Below are positions 45,830-59,462 of a DNA stretch of 64,000 bases, piece by piece (position 1 is the stretch's first letter; every line of letters starts with the position of its first letter). Made by a program: the position numbers and the translations under genes. The stretch comes from Sipunculus nudus (taxonomy: Eukaryota > Annelida > Sipuncula > Golfingiida > Sipunculidae): positions 67,401,916 to 67,465,915 of the forward strand of contig CM049315.1 of NCBI GenBank assembly GCA_026874595.1, read 5' to 3'. The notes beneath the pieces are model-generated. The model worked only from the letters and a program-made list of their open reading frames with translations. It was not told the origin of the DNA and made no database searches.

Positions 45830-47469
45830 ACTGTCAGGTCTCATATTAGCTTGGAATTAAGAGTCTCCTCATTCTCTTGTAATCATTTGTTGCCAACAAA
45901 AAAACATGGAGCTCATTTAGAGGATTCTACGAGTGTTCACTTCTCGTTGACCAGACGTACTTCCTGCTTGCAGGTTCGCTGGCATGACGGTAACCTGTAA
46001 AACCTTTCAATTCAACGACGTTCCATTTTTCATTCAGTACCTCAAGTGCTCACTTGTCAAGCTGGCTTCAGATGGTTTTTTCCTTCAGATCCATTGTGTA
46101 CTGGTTGTACTGATGGGTCTGTTAAGGCGATCTTGATTTAACGAGACCTTGGCCTCCGCACAGAACTCCATGATTTGAAGGACATGTATCATGGAAACCA
46201 TTTATCAATGTCATCCACAATGAATGGTATCTGAACATCATTCAACGAGAATTTTTACAAGAAGTTGAGCTGGCAGGTTACCCGATTCTCCTAGTACTGG
46301 AGGAGAGTATTGGACGAGTATTATGTACTTTGTCTTCACCAGACATCCTCATTTCACACTCAAAGTAATTTCTGCCCTATATGTATTTTTTTCATGAAAA
46401 GGAAGATTTTTTTCCTTTAAAGGGACATTTGCAGGTGCTACACAAGGCCTTTTCCTTCATGCTATCAGCTCAGTTTTGCTTTATACAAATGTTTTCCTGT
46501 AAAATCAATTCATCACATGATCTCAATACCTCCCCTTCAGCTGATTAAGACCTTGTTATGGTTCTGAGTGCGAGTAAAAATCTGTTTACCGTAACAACTT
46601 ATTAACCAGATTGTGTGACTAGAGGGCCAATTTTGCGCCAGCACCACAGATCCGAAGCAAGAAGTACAGTCTAAACATAATTATGTACAGAACTTTGTGA
46701 AACACCAGTTGTAAGCCTAAAAAGAAAACCGGAAACTCAGGTAGCTATAGCCCTATATTGAGGTTGGGGCCAGTATACACGCTCAGTCCACTTTTTTTTT
46801 AATTCTCAGGCACAGAAGTAAGCAAATGGTTTCAGTACAATATTTACGTAGGTACCATTTTTTCATGTTATTCAACATGCTTTGTATGTGATTAGGTATC
46901 TTTATATATAATACCCTGACCTAGTTTTTTTCCGTAACATGGAGACATGCAGCTTACATCTGAAAAATTCAAAATCACCTTAATTGCAAGCAACATATAT
47001 CATATTTACCTGTGATATACTTAATAAAATGCCCATAGTCTTACTGACTAGCATGTCAACTCATGATCACAACAATATCTCTATAAATCTAAATTTATTC
47101 AAGTAAACATTGAGGAAGATACAATTGTCCTAAATTTAAATATTTCAAACTATTAAATATTAACTGTGGGGGCAATTACTGTAATTGATACCATTATAGA
47201 AACAGGCGGAGTGCGTTCGGAATTCTGTTTATGGTTTGAGTTAGTTAAACATGGTAGAGTGGGTGATATTTTTTATGGGGTATGGAATTAAAATAAGTGA
47301 TACATTAGTAATAACGTGCGAATACTGAAATTCCAGTATAGAATATAGTTTCACCTCTTTCAAAAACATCTATCAGCTGTTCACGAGTTGGGGTTTAATA
47401 GGAATTCCGAACAAGCACCAAACAGGCCATGTAATATGACTTCATACAAAGCATAGGATACTATGACAA
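45830..47469. other. No gene or repeat recognised
   Basis: Unique DNA, with CpG somewhat more frequent than in the first 45 kb. Confidence 0.45.
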
Positions 47470-48180
47470 TGCCATAAGTTTGTCCATGCTGCTGTAAGGC
47501 CCTAGTTCTTGTTATTCAGTATGGCACTGGTGGATTTTCTTTGAGCTGCTCAACATGTGTTGATTGCATGGGAAATTCTGTTTTAATCACGTACGTGACA
47601 TATGTCAAAACTATCTTACCTGCGGGAATTAAAGAGGCTTATTATCTGTCACGGCAGAAAATAGAAGCATCAGCAGTGTTTCCCGGGGTCATCTAATTGA
47701 TCTCTATTGTGGAATGGTTTGGGTTCACGTACGTTCCCAAGGAACAAAACCCCCAATCACCCCATATTCTACAACACGTCCAGGTGTTACCGCAGTTACC
47801 GCCATGTAACAGCGGACACGGCTCACTGAGCACAGTGGGGGACGCAGCTACGCTTGTGACAAATTGGAACCAATTTTAAGCTTGCCTTAGCTTAAAAACA
47901 ACCGCCTGTGGCTAAAGGAGGAGTATTTAAGCTGAATCTCTGATATTTCCCGGTGTGCTACCTCAAACGCTTGGTAAATATAGGCCATCTTGTGTGAGTA
48001 TGGATGCAACTGCGGTAACGACACCCCTACGGCAAAATCAGCATGCTCCAATGGTGTAAGTTGGGCTTGCGTATCAGATTGATCAACAGTTAACTTGTTT
48101 ACACAGCACGTGGATGGGTTGCGCGCCGGATGGATAGTAAACACTCGCGCACGGTCACTTTGTACAGCCTGCAGACCTTC
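47470..48180. other. CpG-rich unique block
   Basis: Noticeably more CpG than the surroundings (TCACGTACGTGAC at 47587-47599, ACCGCAGTTACCGCC, GGTTGCGCGCCGGATGG). CACGTACGTG is a palindrome with E-box halves. It could be a promoter-proximal region, but neither strand gives a coherent first exon. Confidence 0.3.
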
Positions 48181-51100
48181 ATCTGTCTATTGTGTCATGG
48201 ACAGGACAAAATAAACATTGTAAATTTTAGTATGTGTGTTCTACCGAATTAGGTTCGGAAGTTGCATTCTGTCCCTTGGGAGTACAGCAATTTTAACGCT
48301 TGAACGGACGACTGATATATATGTATGTACATACCATCCCTTTTAAATCCACACCACTACTGGTTAAACGACCCTTCACTTTTTTTGTGTATTTAGGACG
48401 GTGCGACTAATATACTCCTTGACCTTTCGCCAACCCCGGCTAGACTGATAAAGTAATCCGATATGTACCTTTGCGCAGCGGATAAAATGCAAAAGTAAAA
48501 TGACACCCTTTAATTGTGTCTTTAACCTGACGTCCACCTGCGGGTTATCCTACTTAAAATTTAACAGATCAAATAATTACAGGAATACACGTCACACGTA
48601 CTGGTAAACATTGCGGAAAGTGTCTCAAACTTACTGTCTTCACAGTTTAATTGTCAAACCAACGGTAATATGAAGTTACCGGAACCACAATACATCTTGT
48701 GTGCTGAGACTGGAGTAAAATCAGTAAAACACGTTTAAATATGTTTATTTACAGATACTCCTCGAATATACACAAACACACTTTACCATTTTATATAATA
48801 ACATATTCGGCATTTTTATTTTGTCGCTGAACGGCCCCGACCACATGCACATATTATAGGACTATAGTGTCAATCCTCAGTGTAATGGAAAATGTCTGTT
48901 TCCACACTCGGCCAGTAAATAAATAAGTTTTTTCGAAAGCCTAATCTCAATTGTTGTTGCAATGAAAGGAAGCTTGTAACACATCAAAGAGTCTTTACAA
49001 CACGCCCAGAGGTCCAAGAACTGTCCGTGATATACTAGTATGAGGTCCAGCTGACTTGGTTGGCTTCAGGAACTTGCTTAAGTTATGAGGTGGCAGAAGA
49101 GACTGCTCAAATGTTTGTTTTTATCAGCTAGATTAATTATATCCCGGAGAAAAGCGCATTTTGGGTCATATTTTTTTTCAAATCTGTGGGCAATCAAAAT
49201 TTCCATTTTTTTCAATTGCTGGTTTAGATCAGCGCTTCAGATCCCGTGCTCTGTCCCAACCACACGCTTTGCGAAATCATGATCCTGGACGCGTAATCCG
49301 CATATTGACTGTATGTATGCAGCTAGGTTTCAATAAACTGGGCGGGTGGCGTTTGGAAGTCGTGCGTGTTCCTTAATTCAGAATTATGAGAAAAAGACGC
49401 ATACCCATTTCCATTATCAGCATTTTTGTGTGTGTGATAAACTGCAGGCTCAAGGACACCCGACCTGTACATTAATCCATACCCCGCCTCCCGTTTTGTA
49501 AAATATACTTGATCCGCACCTGGTTTAGTGTGCTTTACGGTTCCGTGAGCGTTAAACAAATTGCACAAAACAATGATCGACATTCCAATCAATTTCCTCT
49601 CTGAATAAATGATGATCTTTTCACGGTACAGCGAGTTGATCAAATTACGAAACGAAAATACTAATATTTATGACATGGTAATGAGTAGATTGTGTCAATA
49701 GCTTCGACATAATGTTCCCTCAAAGGAAACGTCACACTGACCCCAAGCATACCGCAAAATGGAGGCGGGTCGATCGGGCAGAAGTATTTTGTATTGTATT
49801 GTAATGTGTTTAGTTGATGGATCACAGAAGAAAATAATTTGACGGGGGTCCGAACACCCTTTTTGACAGATAGCAAAACTAAATTATCATATATTTTATA
49901 TAAAAAAAAATCTTCAAGTATAGCAGAGAAGAGGGTCATTCACTTTTATTATTATACCATCATCCCCTAAGCATGAGCAAATTAAGGCTTGCAGCACAAA
50001 TGATATTTTCATAAGTGGCGACTGGTCCTTACCTGCCCGATATTCCAGTGGGCCAGTTATTAAAAAATATAAATGTCAGTTTCTATATACAAACGTTTTA
50101 TTATTGTAAACTTTTAAGCTGAAAGTGTCCAAAATTTGTTTTACGTTTCCCCAGAGGGTACACAAACACAAACCACATCTGATAAACTAAGGCCAGACAA
50201 TATTGATCATATTCTTGTGGATGGCTGAAATTGTTAAATATGAACTAAATTGTAACTCTTCTGTAATGCCAGTATGATTATATACAGACGGTGGTGGCAC
50301 TGACATATTGTCACGCATCGTCTATGTGGCCACGCCTTGGAAATTCCCTGTTTAGGTCTCGAAATTTCGGGAACGATACTAAATGTGTCCTAAGAGGTGT
50401 TAGTTTTCATATTAATATGAAATCCTGAGGAATTTGGCATTTTATTGCGGTGGGTCGATAGCAGCGCCATCTATCAGACACTACTTGTATCCACCGGGTG
50501 TACTCGCCCAATAACAAATCCGTCCCCGATGAACCCGGGCAATGTCCCACAGACCCATCCCAGCTCGAAAACGGGTAAAATACAATTACATGTATTCATA
50601 AATGTACAGTGTCTCAATTTTTTTAAAGAAAACTTCACTTTTTTACTCTGCAAAAACCATACAATGTATTCTTTTGTACAGCTGTGCGAATATTACATAA
50701 ATCAATTGTCCGAGATATTTGCAATCTTTTCAATGATACAAATAAGCATTATGTCTGACTATAGTTATTCTAGTTTTCACCTGTGACATTAAACTGAATT
50801 AAAACCAAGGTCCCAGTGCCCTATATCCTTCACCTTATATTTCACGTCTTGCTCAGCAATTACAAACAACTAGGTGACAATATTTTCACATTATTGATGG
50901 AAAATAAATTTAAAAAAAAATACCTTAATTAAAAAACAAGGTTTAGCGTATCATCTTAAGCCGGTTGAATACAGAAGCTGAAAAACGTCTAACGGCCAAC
51001 TGCACAGCTAGTGAGCGGACCCGACTAATGTGGTCTTTAATAATGGAAGGCCCCTTTTGCATGCAGTAAGCTGATATAGACCCAAGTCTATACATTCCAC

Positions 51101-52849
51101 ATAGCTTTGTCTAGAAAATAACCACACGTGCTACACACATCGTCAGAGCTGCGTGTTATGAATACAAGTTAACTGCATGTTAATAAGAGGACAATATGTT
51201 CTTTTGTGGCCATCAATCTTTGATGGTACAGGACTCCGTGCCTGGTGTACTATTGATCACGCCGAGTCCTATTATGCCATCGGCATACCTCGCGTTGTCC
51301 TAGACAGTTCATCCGAGCAGATCTAGCGCCCAAAGTTTCCTGTCCTACTCCCGGCCGACCAAACGGAGAAAGACCGTAGTCAAGTCCCTGGACTATCGGG
51401 GTTCACTTGCCATTCTTGTACATGTCTTGGGATATATGTCCGTGTTTTCTCCCATTCTCAAAATATAATATAAGTAGTTTTTATAATTAATATTAAACTG
51501 CAATATCTCAAAAACATTTCACTGATTTGTTTTTTTCTCTACTCTGTGTCTTTCTTGTTAAAAAACGCAATTTTAATTTTTTTTTTCCAAATTTAAAATT
51601 TTAGTTTTAGGGTAAATAGAAACATGATAGAGGAAAAAAATTTTGAGATATTGTCATGTATAGTTTAGTATTCGTCCATTAAAAAGTTACTGGTGTTTGA
51701 CTGGGTGCTCAAATTTGCGAACCTTTCATTTTTTTAACTTTAGAATGTCACAAAATTATGTGAAAATGAGTGAAAAGTTAAAACAAAATTGTATACCATA
51801 ATAAAAATCACTGTACCAGGTTTAAAATAATGTATACTTTATAGGGTTTTATATGAGTATAAACCCCATTTGGATTGATTTTAGATTTAGAGGTTTTGAC
51901 AATAAAGATACCTTAAATCGGCTATATATTTGTGAGACGTAAATTGAAAAGACGTAATCACACTTTTATTCTTTGAAGATATAACTGTTAAAGGGGTTTG
52001 ATACATTGCGGCGCCAGGATATATTTTACCATAACGTTCTGAGTATCTGATTAATATTATACCACAAGGGAAATATAACGAAAAAATCCTCTGTGTTCTT
52101 CATTAGTTTTTCACCCGATTCCGTATACACCGTGTCAGTTACAAGTGCTTCATTGAAAGTTTAACTTAAGAATGAAGGCAGAGGTAATTTTTTTCTGATA
52201 TAACTCTTATTCTCATCTATATACCTTTAAACGTGCAATGGGCATATGCTTATTATTTAAATCAAATTTCTGCTAAACTCTGTTCTGATGTCTATATACG
52301 ATTCTTTGCCTCGCATATCACAACAGTGGATTGACTAATAGAACACTGTTATAACAATGGGACAAATAGAAAAGGTCAAACTGAACTTATATCCCATTTG
52401 AAAGACTCCAGGGTTTTCAATTTTCGCAGAACACCAAGTGCATGCGCATATATTTATCCCGGGCAAGACGATTACCTCTAATACAGGTGAATTATGTGCT
52501 TGCAGATGTCATGTGTTGTCAGTGGGTGTAAAATAAAACGATGGATGTCCTGAACAAGATAAAGGTCAGGACAACAGGCATGTAGGCAGTGGATTGTTTG
52601 TAAATTGAACATTTAAACTTCCTATTATTCCCCAAAACATTACCACAGAAAAAAAATTGTTGTAGCTTTATCTAACCACACAAGGCCGAAGAACTTAAAT
52701 TTTATTCCTTTGTCTCTTGTTCTCCGAAGAAAGTTCAAACAAAGTCACGTTGACTCAATTCACTATATATTTAAGAGATGTAAATTTTAAATACTGATAC
52801 ATATAATCAAATTTTTATTCGTTGATGACATTACTGTTCAATGTGATTT

Positions 52850-52851
<2 letters not shown>
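48181..52851. other. Long unique region, no gene recognised
   Basis: About 4.7 kb with no repeat shared with the rest of the window. Patches around 49230-49600, 50300-50580 and 51230-51430 are CpG-rich; 51460-52150 is AT-rich. The frame at 50445-50786 (+) contains a P-, N- and T-rich stretch followed by a possible splice donor (ACGGGTAAAAT near 50571), too weak for an exon call. Confidence 0.4.

Positions 52852-52935
<84 letters not shown>
52852..52935. repeat. (TA)n microsatellite, 84 bp
   Basis: Uninterrupted alternating TA, about 42 copies. Confidence 0.97.
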
Positions 52936-52938
<3 letters not shown>

Positions 52939-53366
52939 AAACAAGGAACATGCTCCGCGAATTATCTCTCTATTATATTAATATATAGGCATGTATAGCA
53001 TAAAACTTTAACCTTCCCTTTCATTAAAACTATTCTAGCATATCCCTTTTTCTTACAGGCACATTGGGACAGTTCTGTGTGGCCGAGTTGTGTGCGGGAC
53101 AGGGTTTCAATGGGCCGGATTCACATGGGACAAGTTCACTTGCGTAGTTTCTGATAAATGGCGCTGCGATAGACCCGTCGCAAAATTATGTTAGACCTCT
53201 CAGAATTTATTGAAAAATGTGGAAAATGATTCCCGTAGATTTAACATAATGGGAGTTGTTCCCGATACCCCACGAATAAAACGGACATGTTGGTGCGTGG
53301 AGGTGTTGCGTGACAAAGATTGAGTTGCACAACCATCAAATTTTATTTAGATTTAAGACTGAAAAC

Positions 53367-53450
53367 ATGAACCGCCAGGATCTTAATCAGTTAACGCGGT
53401 CACGGTCCATCAACTCCATGGTGAAATCACTGCAGCTGAGCGCTGCACGG
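53367..53450 (+). CDS. Weak candidate first coding exon
   Basis: An ATG at 53367 in AAAACATGAAC context opens 28 codons that end in phase 0 at a possible splice donor, CACGG|GTAAAA (53451). The peptide MNRQDLNQLTRSRSINSM and onward is S-, L- and R-rich with plausible non-repetitive composition, unlike most frames here, and the block is CpG-rich. The frame stays open upstream to 53310 and downstream to 53510, so there is no proof of splicing. I do not recognise the protein. It could be accidental. Confidence 0.22.
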
Positions 53451-53510
53451 GTAAAAAAAACGCGGTCGCTTATAATACCAGTGAATGTGTTTGGCCATCG
53501 TAGGGGATAA

Positions 53511-54132
53511 AGAAATTGTCTTATGTCACAGAGGTAAAGAAGGATCACGGTGATCAAGTTTCCCCACAAGATTGGGTTTTGTTTGCCTTAGGCGTTACTC
53601 TAATCCTAAAGAAAATCATCGAACTCCGTTTGTAACTCAAACAAACCAAGTAACAATCCAACCGAGTAATCAACAAACCAACGACATTGAAAACATCACA
53701 GTTCCTGTACTGGCGCCAGTATAGAAACTGAAGCTCCACAGATTACGGCTTTGTCAAAAGTGGTCATTATTAAAACAGTGGTAAAACAATAATCCTTGGA
53801 ATGCGCATCCGATCGTGATCTGGTCGAATCAGTGTGTTTACCTGGTTCAATGTCCAATTTACTGCGTCATTATCATCATCGAATCGGTATTGAACCCGAC
53901 TGTGGTCACGTGGGGTAACTAGTTGTCTGCTATACTGTACACAATAAATGCATTAGTATGAGATTACAACACCACCGCATTCGCTTGATGGCTTCGTCGC
54001 CAGTGCAAATAACCCTGTAACGATTTTCTGGTGAAGATGTAATAAGTCAATACAGTCTTGAATGACTCCAGTAAGACCGGGCAGTGCAAGGACAGAGGAG
54101 CCCCAGAGCGGAAGTTTAGGGAAGGACAAGAC
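53511..54132. other. No gene or repeat recognised
   Basis: Unique sequence, moderately CpG-rich. Short open frames on the minus strand (53387-53569, 53554-53739, 53964-54203) lack recognisable domains. Confidence 0.45.
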
Positions 54133-54152
54133 GGGGGGGGGGGGGGGGGGGG
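54133..54152 (+). repeat. Poly-G tract (G20)
   Basis: Twenty consecutive G, the longest homopolymer of its kind in the window. Confidence 0.97.
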
Positions 54153-54314
54153 TACAAGGGGGTTATGTACAAGGTTTGTGTGATCTGCCGTCGATTCTAG
54201 CATCAGTTATCGAGATGGACACAAGATGTCGCTGCTAGTCTTAACCTCAAAATGAACACTTCTTGCATGTTTGTTTTCATTCAGAAAAAAAAACTCAATG
54301 TATTTTCCTTCAAA

Positions 54315-54618
54315 ACATAAGTGTACCTGAAGGAGTGTTTCCATGTGCGCGTATATGCGTGAAAACCGCTTATATGATTTTGTAACTGCGGTGTTCCATG
54401 TGTCCATCAGCGTATATGCGTATTTCGATGAAAATCGCCACAAAAACGGTTTTCACGCATTGGGGCTGCGTGAACTCAGGGATTCACGGTAAAATGACGT
54501 CACTTCACCATCTTTTCTTTTGGAAGGCCTGCTCGATCCACTGTACAAACATAATAGTCTGCCAGTTCATGCATATATGCATATACGCTCACATGGAAAC
54601 ACACCTTTACGCTTATGT
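54315..54618. mobile_element. MITE-like element with ~45-bp inverted ends
   Basis: The left end has ACATAAGTGTACC, then GTGTTTCCATGTGCGCGTAT. The right end on the minus strand has ACATAAGCGTAAAGG, then GTGTTTCCATGTGAGCGTAT. The internal GCGTATATGCGT word repeats. About 304 bp. Superfamily and target duplication are not clear. Overlapping open frames here are palindrome artefacts. Confidence 0.6.
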
Positions 54619-56682
54619 TCTTTCTTACCATAAAAGGTATCTTATTAAGCATATTTTTGTTTCAATTTGTGCCAACTGTACGCTTGCCCCGTAGTATTAT
54701 AGTTAGTTCCATCATTAAGTGCCCATGCAATAACAGTTGTTGTGTTCCCCTCCAGCATCTATTATCAAACAGATTGTCACTTAATGAGGAACTTAAGGCA
54801 TTAAGTGACTTTATGAAAGGAACGAACATTTTTATTATACGATCGCCTTCACGCTACCTTACATGTCACGTGACCCAGTGACATTGGTGTCTTTCACGGG
54901 TTGACAAGTTTTCAAAGTTACATTTCTCCTTAAAAACACTGTGTAAGCTAGCAACCGATGTTAACTTTGAAGTACATGTAGCCTACATAGTTTTGAAAAT
55001 AAAAGTGACCTTGACGGGTATCGGTTTAACTTAAGTGTTGTGAAATATGGATTGTTTGCCTAATTTAATTAAATTTTGACAGATTTTATCATTTTGATTT
55101 CCATTGAGCAAGTTGCCTACATCATCCCATTCCTATATGCCAGCTTACATTCTGGAAATGATCTGTCAAATGCCACCTTATAAATTGCCAATTTTCAATG
55201 GGTTCCCTGGCCCAAGAATATTTCCTGTAATCCAATGATGAGACCGCCTACGTGAATTCTTGACATGGGATAATTTGTACCCAAAATCTGACGTACAGGC
55301 CTAGAATAAAATCATGAAAGCCTGTTTTTCTTCTTTCTGTAGCACTGTGCATTGTACATTAATCATACGAACAAAGAAAACGCATGAATAATGCCCATGA
55401 GGAAATGAACTGTACCTTTCTGAAAGGTGATAAAATCTTTACAGGCATTTGAGCATACATTGATGTGACTGCACAACCGGGAGAGGGCGCCACAGTCTTA
55501 GCCCCGGACTAATGGGCAAACGACAACGCATGCATGCACGTGCAACATTACTCTGAACACAGTGACTGCGCTGGTGACTTTTGCAGTGGAAGGTGTAATG
55601 AAAGACTATCAAAGATGCCCACGCACTCAGGACAGTTATGTGACCTATATCAAACACTGGCTTGACCAGAACTGACCTGTGTCCGGGTGAATCTTCAGAA
55701 ACGACCATCAGTAGTATTGATGCGACTAGAACCCCTGCTATAGTGGATTACACGCGCAAGCTTTTAATGACTCACACGCGAGTAAAGACGGTAAATAGTA
55801 GCTTTGTCGCCCCTCTGCGTTCTCCAAATGCATCTTATAATAGTGCACCATCTGGGCGTTTCAGATGCGCGGGCTTGTCCAAACATCCTCATTGTCAACT
55901 ACCTTCGCTAATATTGACGAGAAAGAGATAAATTCTGTGCCTCATCAAACAAACCCAATGTCGTGAAATGACCAGCCGCTTGACGATATTGGGCTTTATT
56001 GCTTTAGCGTACTTGGAAAGTTAATGCACAACAATTATTGTTTTAATAAAGCCTCGCCGAGACTCTGTAGTATTTGTCTTAAGTTCATAAAGGGGTTTCT
56101 CATCGCCGCAAACAACTTCAAGCGTTGTAATAAGCGCAGGGAAAGTTCACTGAGCTGCTGTAATTAACGACTAAGAAAATGCATAAACGTGCAATTGGAC
56201 TTTTCCGCGCCCCCAAGGGATCTTGTGATACGTCTCTTGGATGTCGGTGCGTGCCTCTAGATAAGAATATTGCAGTGTTGTAACCAATTAATATTTAATC
56301 TATGCTTCAACAAGTTAATATTTATTCAACCACTGATGTACTCGAGTAGCGCATCTCATTTCTTATATTTAATCCTAGTAAAGAAATGTAGGTAGGTTTT
56401 TGGCTCGAGCTCATTTTTATTAGGCCTACCGTTAACTGGAAATGCTTATCAAATGACCGGTCATCGAAACATTCATGTAATGCAGTTTTTGTTATAATTC
56501 ATTTATAGGCCTAGCTGATAAAATAATTATGTCAATAACCGTAACAATCAGTGAATTTAGGTCTCCTCGGAATTAATTCATGTTATTTATTTGCACTGAT
56601 TTCACTGCCCTTTTGTGTATATATATATATACCGGCTTCGTGAGGTTTGTGTAGTCTTGGTTGTGTTTAGTCTAATATTATT
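54619..56682. other. No gene or repeat recognised
   Basis: Unique, CpG-rich in parts (55480-55900). The 89-codon frame at 55662-55931 (+) overlaps another on the minus strand and has no known domain. A short (TA)6 lies near 56620. Confidence 0.4.
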
Positions 56683-56960
56683 AACTCAGCCGACTTACAC
56701 TCATGCTGAGCTATACCAATATTATCACCCTTTGACAGTTGTCCTTCCGTCCGGCCGGCCGTTAGCATGGCACAAATTGTAATCCCTAGAAATAGAAAGT
56801 TCTAACTGGACACCCATGGAGGTCAATAAAAAAACTCGTTTGAAAATGATATTAGGACACTGCGTCCTATATCCTGCGATATAGCGCTTGAATGTGCACC
56901 CTACAAATATTAAACATTTGATAGGAAAGGACTGAATGGTTGCCATGATTCTTTAATGCT
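56683..56960 (-). repeat. Solo family D-like monomer with family C-type terminus
   Basis: On the minus strand: AATCATGGCAACCATTCAG, ATTTGTAGGGTGCAC, GGATATAGGACGCAGTG, CCATGGGTGTCC, ACAATTTGTGCCATGCTAAC, a GGCCGGACGGAAGGAC block, then GTATAGCTCAGCATGAG and GTCGGCTGAGTTAA. Same order as a family D unit plus the C/D end. Confidence 0.6.
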
Positions 56961-57396
56961 TTGCTTGTTGATCATGGACATTTTCCTCAACTTTATTAGT
57001 TAAACATAGAACATGTTAATTTAATGAATTCAAATGATGAAAACGTACTCATCAGGGATACATATTAAAAAACATTGAATTATCTACGATTTAAATATAT
57101 ATCTGCTAAAGAACTTGCTTGAGTATATCACATATAATGATCCAAAAAGAATATATACGTGGTAATTGTACTTTGATTGTAAATACAATGAAGAACGTTT
57201 CTCTACATATTTAAATTTAATACTACGTAGATAACACAAATCTGTTGAGATTCTTCTGTTTAGTGGTGTACAACATGGCATCCGACCTTGAGGGCTTTGA
57301 ATCCGAGTGGGCATTAGACTTGGCACCCGACATCCAACTTCCGACATCCGGGTTTGTGTCCGTCCGTCCATATAAAAGTTATGTTAATGACGCTTA
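56961..57396. other. No gene recognised
   Basis: AT-rich, then a short block (57270-57370) with repeated GACATCC words on the way into the minisatellite. Confidence 0.4.
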
Positions 57397-59345
57397 AATG
57401 ACAGCGGTGCTAATGGTGGTGATGACAGCGGTACCAATGATGGTAGCAGAGTCCATGATGGCGGTGATAGCAGTGTCAATGACGCTGATAATGACAGCGG
57501 TAATTTGATGGTGATGATGGTAGTGTCAATGATGGGGACGATAGCGAATTCATGCATGCAATAATGGTGACAATAGTGGTATCAATGATGGTGAGGACAG
57601 AGGTGTCAATGATGATGACGACAGCGGTGTCAATGATAGTGACAATGGCGGTGTCCATGATGGTGACGATAGCGGTGTCCATGATGGTGACGATAGCCAT
57701 CTCAATGATGGGGAAGATAGCGGTGTCAATGATGGGGACAATAGCCGTGTCAATGATGGTGACGGTAGCAGTGTCAACGATGGTGATGATAGCGTTGTCC
57801 ATGATGGTGACGATAGCGGTGTCCATGATGGTGACGAAAGCCATGTCAATGATGGGGACGATAGCGGTGTCAATGATGGTGACGATAGCGGTGTCCATGA
57901 TGGTGACGATAGTGGTGTCCCTGATGGTGACAATAGCCATGTCAATGATGGGGACGGTAGCAGTGTCAATGATGGGGACAATAGCCGTGTCATTGATGGT
58001 GACGGTAGCAGTGTCAACGATGGGGACGATAGTGGTGTCAATGCATGGTGATGATAGCAGTGTCAATGATGGTGACGATAGCAGTGTCCATGATGGTGAT
58101 GATAGCAGTGTCCATGATGGTGACGATAGCGGTGTCCATGATGGTGACGATAGCGGTGTCCATGATGGTAACGATAGCGGTGTCCATGATGGTGACGATA
58201 GCCGTGTCAATGATGCTGACGATAGAGGTGTCAATGATGGGGACAATAGCCATGTCAATGATGGTGATGGTAGCAGTGTCAACAATGGTGACAATAGCGG
58301 TGTCCATGATGGTGATGATAGCCGTGTCCATGATGGTGACAATAGCGGTGTCCATGATGGTGACAATAGCCATGTCAATGATGGGGACGATAGCGGTGTC
58401 AATGATGGGGACAATAGCCGTGTCATTGATGGTGATGGTAGCAGTGTCAACGATGGGGACGATAGTGGTGTCAATGCATGGTGATGATAGCAGTGTCAAT
58501 GATGGTGACGATAGCGGTGTCCATGATGGTGACGATAGCAGTTTCAATGATGGGGACGATAGCGATGTCCATGATGGTGATGATAGCAGTGTCCATGATG
58601 GTGACGATAGCGGTGTCCATGATGGTGAGGATAGCGGTGTCCATGATGGTATGATAGCGGTGTTAATGATGGTGACGATAGCAGTGTCAATGATGCTGAC
58701 GATAGCGGTGTCAATAATGGGGACCATAGCCGTGTCAATGATGGTGACGGTAGCAGTGTCAACGATGGTGACGATAGTGGTGTCCATGATGGTGACGATA
58801 GCTGTGTCCATGATGGTGACGATAGCGGTGTCCATGAGGGTGACCATAGCTGAGTCAATGATGGGGACGATAACGGTGTCAATGATGGGGAAAATAGCCA
58901 TGTCAATGATGGTGACGGTAGCAGTGACAACGATGGGGAGGATAGTGGTATCAATGCATGGTGACGATAGCGGTGTCAATGATGGTGACGATAGTGGTGT
59001 CCATGATGGTGACGATAGCAGTGTCAATGATGGGGATGATAGCGGTGTCCATGATGGTGACGATAGCAGTGTCAATGATGGGGACGATAGTGGCGTCAAT
59101 GATAGTGACGATAGCGGTGTCCATGATGGTGATGATAGCCGTGTCAATGATGGGGACGATAGCTGTGTCAATGATGGGGACGGTAGCAGTGTCAATGATG
59201 GGGACGATAGTGGCGTCAAGGATGGTGGTGATAACGGTGTCAATGATGGTGACGATAGTACTGTCAAGGAATGATAATAGTGTCAAAGGAGGGGATATAT
59301 TGGTTGGCAGTGAGGGCAATAAGGGTGTGGAGGTGTGGTGCTGTC
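57397..59345. repeat. Minisatellite, 24-bp unit, about 80 copies, with block structure
   Basis: Units are variants of AATGATGGTGACGATAGC then GGTGTC. Alternations (gtcaatg or gtccatg; gatggtgac or gatggggac; agcggt, agcagt or agccgt) recur in blocks of about 18-20 units. Block junctions carry an extra C, giving ATGCATGG at 58041, 58474 and 58954 (a related CATGCATGC at 57551). The period is eight codons, so long frames open on both strands (57552-58484 and 58045-59274 on +, 57476-58474 and 58038-59267 on -; up to 409 codons). One frame reads NDGDDSGV repeats, others MVTIAVSM and SPSLTPLS. The 1-bp junction shifts break every frame between blocks, so I do not call a protein. Confidence 0.95.
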
Positions 59346-59462
59346 AATGACAAAGGCAGTGAAGTGACAGTGAAGCTGTCAACCGATGTCGATGGCAATA
59401 ATAATGACAGAGGGAAGCAGTGTCAATGAATATCGTAGTGAGTTTATAAGACGATGAAAGTA

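Noticed and set aside
57476-59274. Open frames of 310-409 codons on both strands as repeat-protein genes
   Set aside because: They exist in several frames and both strands at once because the 24-bp period is a multiple of three; 1-bp shifts at block junctions break any single frame, and no flanking exon structure is visible.
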